DNA from: Microbacterium flavum
Lineage (GTDB): Bacteria > Actinomycetota > Actinomycetes > Actinomycetales > Microbacteriaceae
NCBI RefSeq assembly: GCF_018717645.1
Contig: NZ_JAFLHG010000004.1
Span: forward strand, 214,993 to 278,992
Direction: 5' to 3'
DNA: 64,000 bases
Shown here: piece by piece, positions 39,843 through 49,970 of the stretch
Layout: every line of letters starts with the position of its first letter
How positions within the stretch are numbered: the stretch's first letter is position 1
Notes under the pieces: generated by a model
Database searches by the model: none
The model's input: only the letters and a program-made list of their open reading frames with translations
Told to the model about the DNA's origin: nothing
Translations under genes and position numbers: made by a program

Positions 39843-40479
39843 GGGAATCCCCTCCCCATCCATGCGCCGCCAGGGCGGTGCGAAGCTTTCCGAGGCAGCG
39901 GCCCCGGGTCGGGCCGATCGAGCCGATCGGCATGCCGAGGTCACGCGCGATGCCCGCGTAGTCGGGGCGCTCCTCGAACGCGATCACGCGCAGGAGGCGC
40001 CGGCAGCGCTCGTCGAGCGATGCGACCGCGCTCCACAGACGCCGATCCCGGTCTGTCGTCTGCGCGCGGTCCTCCGCGGGCAGGTCGGGCGCCAGGAGCG
40101 GCTCCAGGTCGACGGCGTCGGTGGGGCGCTGCCGCTGCTGCGCCCGCGCCGCGCGCCACGCCTCGCGCCGGGCCGAGGTGGTGAGCCACCCTGCGACGGC
40201 GTGCGGATCCCGGATCGACTCGGCGCGGCGGATGAGCGTGAGCCAGGTCGCCTGGACCACGTCCTCCGCGAGCATCGGCGCGAGCCCGTAGGCACGCACG
40301 ACGTGCCACAGAACGGGCGTCATCGTCCGCACGAGGTCGTCCATCGCGTGGATGTCGCCCTCCCGCCACAGCGAGAAGCTTCGGGCCGCGCGGTCCCAGA
40401 TGGACGCCGGAACACCGCCCCCCGCCGTGTCCGCGCCGGATGCGTCCGCGGAGGAGGTCGAGGGATCGGCATCGGTCAT
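39832..40479 (-). CDS. ECF-type RNA polymerase sigma factor
   Basis: A 215-aa sigma-70 family protein with only regions 2 and 4. Region 2 spans about 30-110 (DIHAMDDLVRTMTPVLWHVVRAYGL, EDVVQATWLTLIRR, VAGWLTTSARREAWRAAR). Region 4 spans about 150-205 (RCRRLLRVIAFEERPDYAGIARDLGMPIGSIGPTRGRCLGKLR). ATG 40479 was chosen; it follows CAGAAT (40492-40487) by 7 bases. It leads a four-gene minus-strand unit with the 170-aa protein, S8 protease and TPR-CHAT protease. No typical anti-sigma with ZAS motif is encoded nearby, so control by proteolysis is plausible. Confidence 0.92.
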   Translation of the reverse strand: MTDADPSTSSADASGADTAGGGVPASIWDRAARSFSLWREGDIHAMDDLVRTMTPVLWHVVRAYGLAPMLAEDVVQATWLTLIRRAESIRDPHAVAGWLTTSARREAWRAARAQQRQRPTDAVDLEPLLAPDLPAEDRAQTTDRDRRLWSAVASLDERCRRLLRVIAFEERPDYAGIARDLGMPIGSIGPTRGRCLGKLRTALAAHGWGGDSRDL

Positions 40480-40573
40480 ACCGCCCATTCTGGCCATGTC
40501 TGAAGGAGCACGGGGAAGGGATTCTGATACATGCGCGGGGAATCCGCTCGGCCGCCGCCTTAGACTCGTCGCC

Positions 40574-41299
40574 ATGACTGCGCTCGTGTACCTGTGCGCT
40601 CGCCCGCAGGCGGGGGCCGCGGCCGCCGAGTACGAGTCGTTCCGCACGGCGATGCACCTCGACGAGGCGGGCCTCGAGCGCTGGGACCTCGTCCACGACG
40701 ACCTGCCGGCGGACTTCGCGACGCGCTGGCGCGGCGCCGTCGTCGGGGGGAGCCCGTTCAACGTCACCGACCCGCCCGCCTCGAAGACCGACGCGCAGCG
40801 CGCGCTCGAGGCATCGCTCGCACGCCTCGCCGAGGCGTCGGCAGACGGGCGGATCGCGGCGCTGTTCACGTGCTACGGCATCGGGATCGCGACGCGCACG
40901 CTCGGCGGCGAGGTCTCCCGGGCGTACCCCGAGGACACCGGACCGACCCCCGTCGCGGTGACGGAGGCCGGTCGCCACGACCCGCTGTTCGGGACGCTGG
41001 CGGACCGCTTCACCGCCCTCACCGCACACAAGGAGGGGACGGCCGCGCTGCCCCCCGGCGCCGTGCTGCTGGCCGAGAACGACGGATGCCCCGTGCAGGC
41101 GTACCGCGTCGGGGACCGCCTCTACGCGACCCAGTTCCACCCGGAGCCGACCGGCCGCGCCTTCACCGAGCGGATGGCCGTCTACCGCGACGACGGCTAC
41201 TTCGCCGCGAACGACTACGACCGCATCTCCGCCGCGGTGCTCGCCGCGCCGCTCAGCGAGCCGCCGCGACTGCTCCGCGCCTTCGCCGACGCATTCTGA
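40574..41299 (+). CDS. Class I glutamine amidotransferase-like protein
   Basis: A 241-aa protein with the triad glutaminase arrangement: Cys100 in LFTCYGIGI, His189 and Glu191 in QFHPE. The usual nucleophile motif GxCxGxQ is altered here to TCYGIGI, but the Cys-Gly positions are kept. It resembles stand-alone GMP-synthase-like amidotransferases, which act on gamma-glutamyl compounds or detoxify. ATG 40574 lies 7 bases after TAGACT (40561-40566), which indicates a leaderless transcript. It is divergent from the sigma/protease operon and convergent with treZ. Confidence 0.9.
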   Translation: MTALVYLCARPQAGAAAAEYESFRTAMHLDEAGLERWDLVHDDLPADFATRWRGAVVGGSPFNVTDPPASKTDAQRALEASLARLAEASADGRIAALFTCYGIGIATRTLGGEVSRAYPEDTGPTPVAVTEAGRHDPLFGTLADRFTALTAHKEGTAALPPGAVLLAENDGCPVQAYRVGDRLYATQFHPEPTGRAFTERMAVYRDDGYFAANDYDRISAAVLAAPLSEPPRLLRAFADAF

Positions 41300-41356
41300 C
41301 CGGAGGTCGAGGCCGCCGAGGCCTACGCCGCCGCGGTGTCGATGCGGACCGGCGCG

Positions 41357-43129
41357 TCAGCCGCGGGGGCCGTGGGGCCCCACGACGACGGCGGCGTCCG
41401 CGGCGAGGCTGAAGGATTCGGCATCCGCGCCCGCCGCGTCGCCCCGGTCGTCCGTGCTCAGCCACACCTCCCGCCCCTCGGGCAGGGTCACCGTCCACTC
41501 CTCGGGAGAGAGGTTGACGTAGACGGTCGCCGAGCCGCGGCGGAGGGTCCAGCGGCTGTCGCCCGCGGCCTCGGCCTCGTGCCCCGACCGGTCGGAGTCC
41601 GAGAGCGCGGGGCGCTCGCGTCGCAGCCGCGCGAGATCGCGGTACAGCGCCAGGAGCCGGGCGTGCGCTCCTTCCGTGGCCTCCGACCAGTCGAGCTTCG
41701 AGCGCTCGAACGTCGCCGGGTCGTTCGGGTCGGGGACGAGCGACTCACCCCATCCCATCTCGGCGAACTCGGCTCGGCGCCCCACCCGGACCGCCTCGGC
41801 GAGCTCCGGCTCCGGGTGCGAGGTGAAGAACTGCCACGGCGTCGACGCCCCCCACTCCTCTCCCATGAAGAGCATGGGGGTGCCGGGCGCGGTCATCGTC
41901 AGGACGGCGGCGACCGCCAGCCGGTCGGCGGACAGCGACTGGCTGAGTCGGTCGCCCGCCGCACGATTGCCGATCTGGTCGTGGTCCTGCGCGAACTCCA
42001 CGAACTGCCACGCGGGGGTATCGGCCGACACCGGGCGCCCCCAGTCGCGCCCCCGGAACGAGGAGAACGTGCCGTCGTGGAAGAAGCCGCCCCGCCAGGT
42101 CTTGGGAAGGGCCGCCGGATCGGCGAAGTCGGCGTAGTAGCCCGCCGTCTCGCCGGTGAGAGCGACATGGACGGCGTGATGCCAGTCGTCGACCCACTGC
42201 GCGTGGATGCCGTAGCCGCCGGCATCCCGAGCCGTGATCATGATCGGGTCGTTCAGATCGCTCTCGGCGATGAGGGTGAGCGGGCGTCCGAGCTCCGCGG
42301 CGAGCGCGTCGACTCGCGCGGAGAGCTCCGCCAGGATGTGCACGGGGCTCTCGGCGGACTCGTGCAGGGCGTGGACGGCGTCGAGCCGGAGGCCGTCCAC
42401 GTGCATGTCGCGGAGCCACATGAGCGCGTTGCCGACGATGTGGTCGCGCACCGCGCGCTGGTCGAGGTCGATGCTCGATCCCCAGGTGTTGGCGTGCCCG
42501 TCGCGCAGGTACGGGCCGAACTCGGGCAGGTAGTTGCCGCTCGGGCCGAGGTGGTTGTAGACGACGTCCTGGATGACCGCGAGCCCCGCGGCGTGCGCGG
42601 CATCCACGAACCGCCGGTAGCCCTCGGGGCCGCCGTACTCCTCCTGGACGGTGTACCAGAGCACGCCGTCGTACCCCCAGTTGTGCGTGCCGTTGAAGCC
42701 GTTCACCGGCAGCAGCTCGACGTGCGTGACGCCGAGATCGACGAGATACGCGAGCTTGTCGATCGCCGCGGCGAAGGTGCCCTCGGGGGTGAACGTCCCG
42801 ATGTGCAGCTCGTAGATGAGGCCGCCTGCGAGCGCGCGGCCCGGCCACGCGCCGTCGGTCCAGGGGAAGGATGCCGGGTCGTCCCACGCCGACAGGTCGT
42901 GCACGCCGCGCGGCTGACGGCGCGAGCGCGGGTCGGGTCGCACCGCGTCGGAGGCGGCATCGCCGTCCCCGTCGCCGTCGCTGAGGACGAAGCCGTACTC
43001 GTCGCCGGCGGCCAGCGCGACGTCGGCGGCCCACCACCCGGCATCCCCCGCGATCAGGTCGATGTCGTCGTACCCCGGTCGCCGCAGCCGCACCCGCTCC
43101 GCGCGGGGAGCCCACACCTCGATCGTCAT
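41357..43129 (-). CDS. treZ: Malto-oligosyltrehalose trehalohydrolase
   Basis: A 590-aa GH13 enzyme that releases trehalose from maltooligosyl-trehalose, the last step of the TreX-TreY-TreZ pathway from glycogen. An N-terminal beta-sandwich ([17 protein letters not shown]) precedes the barrel with [15 protein letters not shown], nucleophile Asp in [11 protein letters not shown], acid Glu in LIAESDLND and [10 protein letters not shown]. The start at 43129 has AGGATGG upstream and begins the family N-terminus. In many actinobacteria it directly follows treY; here 8.4 kb of unrelated genes separate them. Confidence 0.96.
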   Translation of the reverse strand: MTIEVWAPRAERVRLRRPGYDDIDLIAGDAGWWAADVALAAGDEYGFVLSDGDGDGDAASDAVRPDPRSRRQPRGVHDLSAWDDPASFPWTDGAWPGRALAGGLIYELHIGTFTPEGTFAAAIDKLAYLVDLGVTHVELLPVNGFNGTHNWGYDGVLWYTVQEEYGGPEGYRRFVDAAHAAGLAVIQDVVYNHLGPSGNYLPEFGPYLRDGHANTWGSSIDLDQRAVRDHIVGNALMWLRDMHVDGLRLDAVHALHESAESPVHILAELSARVDALAAELGRPLTLIAESDLNDPIMITARDAGGYGIHAQWVDDWHHAVHVALTGETAGYYADFADPAALPKTWRGGFFHDGTFSSFRGRDWGRPVSADTPAWQFVEFAQDHDQIGNRAAGDRLSQSLSADRLAVAAVLTMTAPGTPMLFMGEEWGASTPWQFFTSHPEPELAEAVRVGRRAEFAEMGWGESLVPDPNDPATFERSKLDWSEATEGAHARLLALYRDLARLRRERPALSDSDRSGHEAEAAGDSRWTLRRGSATVYVNLSPEEWTVTLPEGREVWLSTDDRGDAAGADAESFSLAADAAVVVGPHGPRG

Positions 43130-43214
43130 GCGACCATCCTGCCGGTCGCCGGAGGGCGTGACGTACCCCTTGACGCCGCGCGGGCGCCGCATCCTCCTCC
43201 GCCACGAACTCCGC

Positions 43215-43862
43215 TCACAGCTCGACGAGATCGCCGCCCGCGCGGCGCAGCGTGAGCCGGAAGCCCGGCTCCTCACCCGCCACGACCTCCGCGACCCCGC
43301 CGCCGAGACCGAAGGCGGCGAGGATCTCCCGCAGCGGCGCGGGGTCGGGCTCGGTGCGCACGAGCGAGACGAGCTCGATGGTGGGGATGTCGCTGAGCCC
43401 CGGCTGCGGCGTCGTGCCCCAGTCGATCAGGAACGGAACGTCGATGCGGCGGTCCTCGCCGCGGGTGAGCCGCCACTCCAGCAGCGTGCCGTCGGGCGTC
43501 CGGCGCGACAGGTCGCTCACGTCCCCCGGATCGTAGCCGCCGGCGCGCGCGGTCGCGACGGTCGCCTCGATGTCGGCCGGATGCACGGCGTAGGCCTGCA
43601 CGCGCGGCGCGGTCAGCGCGTGGATGCCGAAGGTCGCGGGCACCGCCGGCTCGGCGCGATCCGGGTCCGGGCCGATCAGCTCGATGTAGTGCGGACCGCG
43701 GCGTCCGTCGACGGTGAGCGCGACGAGCGCGTTCGCGGTGCCGGTCGGGTGGGCGCCGCCGGGTGCGGCCACGACGCCGGTGCGCTCGGCGAACCAGTCG
43801 ACGAGGGCGGCGAGGTCGGGGCCGGCGATGACGACGTGGTCGAGGAGGGCGGGGATGCTCAT
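43215..43862 (-). CDS. VOC/glyoxalase-like protein
   Basis: A 215-aa protein with two beta-alpha-beta-beta-beta modules: [25 protein letters not shown] with [11 protein letters not shown], and a second copy around [22 protein letters not shown]. The first module carries the likely metal His (residue 9) and Glu of VOC enzymes. Its ATG overlaps the preceding AhpD-like gene (ATGA). It is the last gene of an eight-gene cassette with a peptide-type ABC importer and a luciferase-like monooxygenase, so it may act on a breakdown product of the imported compound. Confidence 0.85.
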   Translation of the reverse strand: MSIPALLDHVVIAGPDLAALVDWFAERTGVVAAPGGAHPTGTANALVALTVDGRRGPHYIELIGPDPDRAEPAVPATFGIHALTAPRVQAYAVHPADIEATVATARAGGYDPGDVSDLSRRTPDGTLLEWRLTRGEDRRIDVPFLIDWGTTPQPGLSDIPTIELVSLVRTEPDPAPLREILAAFGLGGGVAEVVAGEEPGFRLTLRRAGGDLVEL

Positions 43863-44482
43863 CCGCGTCCCCGCTGCCGAGCCGGCACCTCGGGCTCGCC
43901 GAGCGAGAGCATGAGCCGGTTCGCCCAGTTGAAGAACGCGGCGCCGCCGATCACGTCGACGATCTCGGCGTCGCCGAGGCCCGCACCGCGCAGACGCGCG
44001 ATGTCGGCGTCGCCGAACGCCAGCGGAGTGTCGGCGAGGGCGACGGATGCCGCGACGACCGCGTTCCACGTCTCGTCGCCGAGGTCGGCGTCCACGCCGT
44101 CGTCGAGCAGGCGCTGTACATCGGCCTCGCGGCCCGATTCCCGGGTGGCGGACGCGGCATGCACCGACGCGCAGAACACGCATCCGTTGTGGCGCGAGGT
44201 GGCGGCGGCGGCGAGCTCGCGCTCGGCCCGGCCGATGCCGCCCGTGACGTTGTAGAAGATGTCGAGGTCGGTGAGCGTACGGGCGTGCAGCGCCTCGGGG
44301 TCGCGGGCGAGGAGGCGGAAGTACGGCATCTTCGTGCGCGCCGGCTCGATGAGCGCATCGCGCTGCGCGTCCGTCAGCTCGTCCTCGGCGACCGGCAGCA
44401 GCCACGGCACCCAGCCGAGCCCGTGCTGCGTGAACGCCTCGGGGCGCGTGAGGTCGGCGTACGTCGTGATGGTCTCGGTCAT
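43859..44482 (-). CDS. Alkylhydroperoxidase-domain protein (AhpD/CMD type)
   Basis: A 207-aa helical protein with the AhpD-type redox motif NGCVFCASVHAA (Cys-x-x-Cys-x-x-x-His), which reduces peroxides or serves as a thiol redox partner. It matches in my memory the Avi_7169-type family defined by its place next to a CMD protein and a peptide-type transporter. The ATG 44482 start is followed closely by TETITTYADLTRP. It overlaps the VOC gene by 4 bp and starts 2 bp after the CMD-domain gene ends, so the unit is tightly coupled. Confidence 0.88.
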   Translation of the reverse strand: MTETITTYADLTRPEAFTQHGLGWVPWLLPVAEDELTDAQRDALIEPARTKMPYFRLLARDPEALHARTLTDLDIFYNVTGGIGRAERELAAAATSRHNGCVFCASVHAASATRESGREADVQRLLDDGVDADLGDETWNAVVAASVALADTPLAFGDADIARLRGAGLGDAEIVDVIGGAAFFNWANRLMLSLGEPEVPARQRGRG

Positions 44483-44483
44483 G

Positions 44484-45140
44484 TTAGGCTCCCGCGGGGA
44501 CGGTGGTGGACACGGTGGCTCCGTCCGCCGCGGCGGACGCGGGCTCGGATGCCGCGGCGAGCGCCCGCAGGCCCCACGCGACCCGCAGCTGGAAGGTCAG
44601 GAACGCGACGAGCTGCGACAGCGACACGATGTCGTCGGGGCTCCACCCGGCATCCACGAGCGCCCGAAGCGCCTCGGCACGGGCCTCGCGAGGGCGGAAC
44701 ACGAGCAGATGGGTGTGCGCGAGCGCGGCGGCGAGGCGCGTGCCGAGCGCGTCCGCGGTGGACGCGTCGGGGCTCCATCGCAGACCGTCGGTGGACTCGC
44801 CCTCCAGGCGCGGCTCGCGGTAGCTCCCGAAGGGTCCGGATGCCGCCGCGAGGGTCGCGGCGTCCGCCACGACGACGGCGAGATCGGGCGCCTCATCGCC
44901 GAGGAGGTCGCCGTAGAACGCGGTCGCCTGGGCGAAGCCGTGCAGCGACGAGACGAACAGCGCGACCGCGTACCTCTCGCCGAGCGGGAAGCTGCCGGGG
45001 TCGGCCGGCTCCAGCAGGGCCTCGAAGCTGCGCTGGGCGTTCTCACGAGCCTGCGCCCGCTGGTCGCGGACGGCCGCGAGCGCATCGCCGGGCGCGATGC
45101 CGGCGAGCAGGTCGATGATGTCGGCGGTGGGGGTGCTCAT
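44484..45140 (-). CDS. CMD-domain protein without the CxxC motif
   Basis: A 218-aa helical protein related to carboxymuconolactone decarboxylase-like proteins (ERYAVALFVSSLHGFAQATAFYGDLL, then WSPDDIVSLSQLVAFLTFQLRVAWGLRAL). No Cys-x-x-Cys is present, so it is probably not a peroxidase and may be the inactive or structural partner of the AhpD-like protein encoded next. From memory it fits the Avi_7170-type family. It overlaps the monooxygenase gene by 4 bp (ATGA). Confidence 0.82.
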   Translation of the reverse strand: MSTPTADIIDLLAGIAPGDALAAVRDQRAQARENAQRSFEALLEPADPGSFPLGERYAVALFVSSLHGFAQATAFYGDLLGDEAPDLAVVVADAATLAAASGPFGSYREPRLEGESTDGLRWSPDASTADALGTRLAAALAHTHLLVFRPREARAEALRALVDAGWSPDDIVSLSQLVAFLTFQLRVAWGLRALAAASEPASAAADGATVSTTVPAGA

Positions 45141-46243
45141 GCGGGTCCTTCCGTAGGGGTCGCGAGCGACGGGGCGGCGCCCGCGAGGGTGCCGGCGAGG
45201 GCGGGCGGGCGGTGGGCGCGGTGGAGGTCCGCGGCGGCATCCGGCCCGACGGCGAGACCGAGCCGCGGCGCCACCTCGTCGGCGAGCAACTGGAGGGAGC
45301 GGAGGGTCAGCTCGTGGGTCGCGGCGATCGAATGCACCTGGAACGACACGTCACTCGCGGCGGGGAGGGTGCGGTCGGCCGACAGCGAGGCGACGACCTC
45401 GTCGACGGTGCCCACGTGGGTGTCGGTGATGCGGACGAGCTCGTCCAGCGAGACGCCGTCGGTGTCGATGCCGAACATCGTCCGCGCGAGGTGGCGCAGG
45501 CCGTCTCCCGCCAGCTCGAGCGCGCGCGTCCGGTCCTCGGGGTCGACGACGAGGGCCGTCCGGGAGGCGAGCACGCGCACGGGGGCGCCCTCCGGCAGCG
45601 CGGCACGATACGCGTCGATGATCGGCAGCTGCAGCTCGTGCAGGGGGGCGTCCGGCGCCTCGGGCGTACGCGGCTGCGTGCGCGAGAGCATGAGGCCGTC
45701 ACCGCGTTCGCCCGCCCGGCGTCCGCCGTCGACGGAGAACGTCGCCTGCCAGATGCGCGGCGCCAGATCGCCTGCGGCGGGGTAGATGCGCGAGGCGGTG
45801 CCGCGGACGCCGCGGCCCTCCAGCGCATCGAGGAGGACCTCGACGTACTCGGCGAAGATCTCGCGGCGACGGTCGGAGTCGCGCCCGAACGCCGCGAACG
45901 ACGACGGGGTGCCGCCCGTGGCGAGGCCCAGCTGCACGCGCCCTCCGCTCAGCTGGTCGAGCACCGCGGCATCCTCGGCGACCCGCAGGGGATCGTCGAG
46001 CGGAAGGGTCACGACGCCGGTCCCGAGGGCGATGCGACTCGTCCGCTGCGCCGCGGCAGCGAGGAGGACGAACGGCGACGGCAGCCCGCCCTCGTGCTCG
46101 CCGAAGTGGTGCTGGGCGAGCCACGCCGAGGCGAAGCCGCTCTGCTCGGCCTGCACGATCTGCTCGACCGCGAAGCGGTAGCGGTCGGCGGCGGATGCCT
46201 CTTCGAGCAGGCGGCTGAAGAAGCCGAGACGGGGGCCGCTCAT
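45137..46243 (-). CDS. Luciferase-like FMN-dependent monooxygenase
   Basis: A 368-aa member of the bacterial luciferase family (TIM barrel using FMNH2 and oxygen). Features are GFFSRLLEEASAADRYRFAVEQIVQAEQSGFASAWLAQHHF, IALGTGVVTLPLDDPLRVAEDAAVLDQLSGGRVQLGLATGG and RGDGLMLSRTQ. From memory it belongs to the KPN_01858-type subgroup that travels with peptide/nickel-type transporters; the substrate is unknown. No reductase is encoded in the cassette, so reduced flavin must come from elsewhere. Its start overlaps the ABC ATPase gene by 4 bp. Confidence 0.9.
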   Translation of the reverse strand: MSGPRLGFFSRLLEEASAADRYRFAVEQIVQAEQSGFASAWLAQHHFGEHEGGLPSPFVLLAAAAQRTSRIALGTGVVTLPLDDPLRVAEDAAVLDQLSGGRVQLGLATGGTPSSFAAFGRDSDRRREIFAEYVEVLLDALEGRGVRGTASRIYPAAGDLAPRIWQATFSVDGGRRAGERGDGLMLSRTQPRTPEAPDAPLHELQLPIIDAYRAALPEGAPVRVLASRTALVVDPEDRTRALELAGDGLRHLARTMFGIDTDGVSLDELVRITDTHVGTVDEVVASLSADRTLPAASDVSFQVHSIAATHELTLRSLQLLADEVAPRLGLAVGPDAAADLHRAHRPPALAGTLAGAAPSLATPTEGPA

Positions 46244-47958
46244 GCGGATACCTCTTCCTGGGAGGGGACGGATGCCGGGGAGGCGGCGGTCGCGACGGCC
46301 TCGGGGTCGGTGCGCAGCGAGGCGCCCGGGATCGCGGCGAGCAGCTCGCGCGTGTACTCGTGCTGCGGGTCGTCGAAGACGCTCGCCGCGGAGCCGTGCT
46401 CGACCTGACGGCCGCGGCGCAGCACCGAGACGGTGTCGGCGATCTGTCGGACGACGGCGAGGTCGTGCGAGATGAACACGTAGGTGAGTCCGAGCTCGCT
46501 CTGCAGCCGCGCGAGCAGCCGCAGGATCTGCGCCTGCACCGTGACATCCAGCGCGGATACGGCCTCGTCGAGCACGACGAGCTCGGGCTCGACGATCAGA
46601 GCGCGGGCGATCGCGACGCGCTGGCGCTGCCCGCCGGAGAGTTCCCGCGGATGCCGCGCCGCGATCTCGGGCGCGAGCGCGACGAGCTCGAGGTGGTGCG
46701 CGACGCGCTCGATCCGATCGGCGCGGGTGCCGATGCCGAAGTTGCGCAGCGGCTCGCTGAGGATGTCGGCGATGCTCTGGCGCGGGTCGAGCGAGGCGTA
46801 CGGATTCTGGTACACGAGCTGCGTCGTGCGGTGGAACGCACGCCGCGCCCGCCCGCCCGCGAGCGAGGTGACCTCGGTGGCGCCCACGCGGATCGTGCCC
46901 TGCGTCGGGGTGTTGAATCCGGCGATCGAGCGCCCCGTCGTCGTCTTGCCCGACCCCGACTCGCCGACGAGCGCGTGCGTCGTGCCGCGCGCGACGCGGA
47001 ACGACACGTCGTCGACCGCGACGAGCGGCGGCCGGCCCGCGCGCCGGAACTCCTGGGTGAGGCCGGCGACCTCGACGAGCGCGTCGCGCGCGGGGGCGCC
47101 TGCCTCGGCATCCGTCGCCGCCGTGTCCGGCGCGCGGCGGTCCACGACGCGCGCGAGCGAGGGCGCATCGGCGAGGAGGGTGCGCGTGTAGGGCGACGAG
47201 GGGGCCGCCAGGACCTCGGCGGTGCGGCCCGCCTCCTGCACCTGACCGCCGCGCATGACGACGAGCGCGTCGGAGCGGTCGGCCGCGACGGCGAGGTCGT
47301 GCGTGATGAACAGGATGCCGGTGCCTGTCTCGGCCCGCAGCTCGTCGAGGAGGTCGAGCACGGTCCGCTGCACGGTGACATCGAGGGCGCTCGTCGGTTC
47401 GTCCGCGATGACCAGTTCGGGCTGGAGCGCGAGCGCGGCGGCGATGAGGACGCGCTGGCGCATCCCGCCGGAGAGCTCGTGCGGGTACTGCCGCGCCCGC
47501 GCCTCGGGGTCGTCGATGCCGACGCGCTCGAGCAGGTCGATGACCCGTGCGTGGATCTTGGCGCGGTCCCGCCAGCCGTGGATGCGGAGGGCCTCGCCGA
47601 CGCTCCAGCCGATCGTCGCGACGGGGTTGAGCGAGTTGCCGGGGTCCTGCGGGATCAGTGCGATGCAGCGGCCGCGCAGGTGCCGCCACCGGCGCTCGGA
47701 CAGCCCGACGAGCTCGGTCGGCCCGTCGGTGCGCTCGGACAGGCGGATGCTGCCGCCGGCGACGCGACCGTTCGCGGCGAGGAGGCCGATGACCGACTGC
47801 GCGACCGTCGTCTTGCCCGACCCCGACTCGCCGACGAGGGCCGTCACCGCCCCGGGCTCGACGTCGAACGAGACGCCCCGCACGGCGTCGACCAGACCGT
47901 GGCGGGTGCGGTACTGCACCTGCAGGTCGCGGATGGACAGCAGCGGCTGCGCGCTCAT
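46240..47958 (-). CDS. ABC importer ATPase, two fused domains (DppD-DppF type)
   Basis: A 572-aa fusion of two oligopeptide-type ATPases. Domain 1 has [41 protein letters not shown] and [13 protein letters not shown]. Domain 2 (from about residue 290) has [42 protein letters not shown] and [13 protein letters not shown]. The Pro of the second Walker B (DEP) is replaced by Ala; the catalytic Glu is kept. It energises import through the two permeases encoded just upstream, with ATGA overlaps on both sides. Confidence 0.95.
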   Translation of the reverse strand: MSAQPLLSIRDLQVQYRTRHGLVDAVRGVSFDVEPGAVTALVGESGSGKTTVAQSVIGLLAANGRVAGGSIRLSERTDGPTELVGLSERRWRHLRGRCIALIPQDPGNSLNPVATIGWSVGEALRIHGWRDRAKIHARVIDLLERVGIDDPEARARQYPHELSGGMRQRVLIAAALALQPELVIADEPTSALDVTVQRTVLDLLDELRAETGTGILFITHDLAVAADRSDALVVMRGGQVQEAGRTAEVLAAPSSPYTRTLLADAPSLARVVDRRAPDTAATDAEAGAPARDALVEVAGLTQEFRRAGRPPLVAVDDVSFRVARGTTHALVGESGSGKTTTGRSIAGFNTPTQGTIRVGATEVTSLAGGRARRAFHRTTQLVYQNPYASLDPRQSIADILSEPLRNFGIGTRADRIERVAHHLELVALAPEIAARHPRELSGGQRQRVAIARALIVEPELVVLDEAVSALDVTVQAQILRLLARLQSELGLTYVFISHDLAVVRQIADTVSVLRRGRQVEHGSAASVFDDPQHEYTRELLAAIPGASLRTDPEAVATAASPASVPSQEEVSA

Positions 47959-48851
47959 GCGGCATCCCCTCCTCGGAGTGCCTGGCTGAGGCGATTCGTG
48001 GCCAGCACGACGAACACGACGATGAGGCCGGGCAGCACCGTGAGCCACCACGCGGTGGCGACGTAGTTGCGGCCCTCGGCGATGAGCAGACCCCACTCGG
48101 GCGTCGGCGGCGGCGCGCCGTAGCCGAGGAAGCCGAGGGTCGAGATCTGCAGGATCGCCGAGCCGAACTGCAGCGCGGCGAGCGCGATCACGGGGGTGAG
48201 CGAATTGGGCAGGATGTGCCGCCACAGCACGCCGAAGAAGGTGCCGCCGGAGCCGTAGGCCGCCTCGACGAAGTCGGTGACGCGCACGCTCACGACGCGC
48301 GAGCGGGCGAGTCGGGCGAAGACGGCGATCGAGGTGACACCGACCGCGATCGCGGCGCTCGTCGTGCCGAAGCCGAGGAGGATCACGACGCTCAGCGAGA
48401 GCAGCAGTGCGGGGATCGCGAGGAGCACATCCACGACGCGCATGAGGACCTCGTCGACGGCGCCCCCGAGCGAGCCGGCAGCCAGTCCGATGGCCGTCCC
48501 GACGACAAGGCCCACGAGCACGGCGACCAGCGCGCCGACGATCGACTGCGAGGCCCCGTAGACGACGCGGGCGTAGAGGTCGCGGCCGGTGGCATCCGTG
48601 CCGAACCAGTGCTCGGCGCTCGGCGCCTGGAGCGCCGGGGCGACGGTCTCGGTCGGGCTCTGCCCCGTGAACAGGCCCGGGAAGAGCGCCCACAGGAGCG
48701 CGACCGCGATGACGAGCGCGGGGACGAGGAAGCCGGCACGCGCGAGGAGCGCCCCCCGGCGGAGGCGGCGATCGGATGCCGGGTCCGTGCCGGGCGATCC
48801 GGGTGCCCCGGGCCGGCCGTCCAGGCCGGCCGTCGTGGCGAGGGCGGTCAT
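47955..48851 (-). CDS. ABC importer permease, DppC type
   Basis: A 298-aa membrane protein with an N-terminal hydrophilic tail, a first hydrophobic segment near residue 40, a periplasm-facing loop with HWFGTDATGRDLYARVVYGASQS (signature of DppC/OppC), and five further segments. The EAA loop is EAAYGSGGTFFGVLWRHILPNSLTP. It forms the translocation channel with the DppB-type protein. It overlaps both neighbours by 4 bp. Confidence 0.94.
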   Translation of the reverse strand: MTALATTAGLDGRPGAPGSPGTDPASDRRLRRGALLARAGFLVPALVIAVALLWALFPGLFTGQSPTETVAPALQAPSAEHWFGTDATGRDLYARVVYGASQSIVGALVAVLVGLVVGTAIGLAAGSLGGAVDEVLMRVVDVLLAIPALLLSLSVVILLGFGTTSAAIAVGVTSIAVFARLARSRVVSVRVTDFVEAAYGSGGTFFGVLWRHILPNSLTPVIALAALQFGSAILQISTLGFLGYGAPPPTPEWGLLIAEGRNYVATAWWLTVLPGLIVVFVVLATNRLSQALRGGDAA

Positions 48852-49936
48852 CGCTCGCTCCCTTCGGGTCTCGCGGAGGATGCCGCGGGCGCGGCGCCGA
48901 TGCGGGCGCCGACCTCGGCATCGATGAGCTCGTCGGCGGCGCGCTCCGCGGCATCCGCCGGCCGACCCGCGGCAGCCGCCGTCCGCTCCGCGGGGCCGCC
49001 GCGGGAGCGACCCGATACCCGCAGTCGCGCGTCGAGCACGGGGTACAGCAGGTCCACGACCAGGTTGATGACGACGAAGGCCAGCGTGGAGATCACGACG
49101 ACGGCGAGGAGGACGGGCGTATCACGGTTCGCGACGGCCTGCGCCGTGAGCTGCCCGAGCCCGGCGCGGGCGAACACGGTCTCGGTCACGACTGCGCCGC
49201 CGACGAGCTCGCCGAACAGCAGGCCCGCCATCGTGAGCGTGGGAAGCAGGGCGTTGCGGGCGACGTTGCGCCAGAGCAGCCACGACGTGCTCGCGCCGCG
49301 CGCGCGGACCACGGTGACGAACGGCTGCTCGCGCACCTCGTCGATCGAGCGCATCAGCACCTGCGACAGCGGGGCGGCGATCGGGATCGCCAGGGTGATG
49401 ACGGGGAGGATGAGCGCCTGCACCGGGTTCGCGCCGATCACCGGCACGAGCCCCAGGCGGAACGAGAAGACCTGGATGAGGATGATGCCGATCCAGAAGA
49501 CCGGCAGGGAGACGAACAGCGGCGGGATGCCACGGAAGGCCCGGCGCAGAGCACGCCCGGCCCCGTAGGTGGCCGTGAAGGCGATCGTCACCGCGAGGAC
49601 GACGGCCAGCGCGAGCCCCAGCGCAGCGAGGGTCAGCGTGGGCGGCAGCGCCGTGGCGATGAGATCCGACACGGCCGCGCCGCTGGCCACCGAGTAGCCG
49701 AAGTCGCCGGTGAGGAAGCCCGCGATCGAGCGGACGTACTGCACGACGAGCGGCTGATCGGCGCCGAGCGACTGGCGGATCGCCTCGATCTGCTCGGGTG
49801 TGAGGCCGAGCTCGGGGCTCCCGTAGCGCGCGATGACGGCGTCGCCCGGGAGGGCGGCCAGCAGGAGGTAGGCCGCCGTGTAGGCCAGAGCGAGGACGAG
49901 CACCGCCTGGCCCACACGACGAAGGACGTACGACAT
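48848..49936 (-). CDS. ABC importer permease, DppB type
   Basis: A 362-aa membrane protein. It starts MSYVLRRVGQAVLVLALAYTAAYLLLAALPGDAV, typical of DppB/OppB, and contains YSVASGAAVSDLIATALPPTLTLA and the EAA-type loop TVVRARGASTSWLLWRNVARNALLPTL. About six hydrophobic segments are visible. A C-terminal extension of about 55 residues (RSRGGPAERTAAAAGRPAD onward) is not found in standard DppB and looks cytosolic. It pairs with the DppC-type permease, whose gene overlaps by 4 bp. Confidence 0.94.
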   Translation of the reverse strand: MSYVLRRVGQAVLVLALAYTAAYLLLAALPGDAVIARYGSPELGLTPEQIEAIRQSLGADQPLVVQYVRSIAGFLTGDFGYSVASGAAVSDLIATALPPTLTLAALGLALAVVLAVTIAFTATYGAGRALRRAFRGIPPLFVSLPVFWIGIILIQVFSFRLGLVPVIGANPVQALILPVITLAIPIAAPLSQVLMRSIDEVREQPFVTVVRARGASTSWLLWRNVARNALLPTLTMAGLLFGELVGGAVVTETVFARAGLGQLTAQAVANRDTPVLLAVVVISTLAFVVINLVVDLLYPVLDARLRVSGRSRGGPAERTAAAAGRPADAAERAADELIDAEVGARIGAAPAASSARPEGSER

Positions 49937-49970
49937 GGATTCTCCGTGAACCGCTTCCGGCTGCGGCGGC

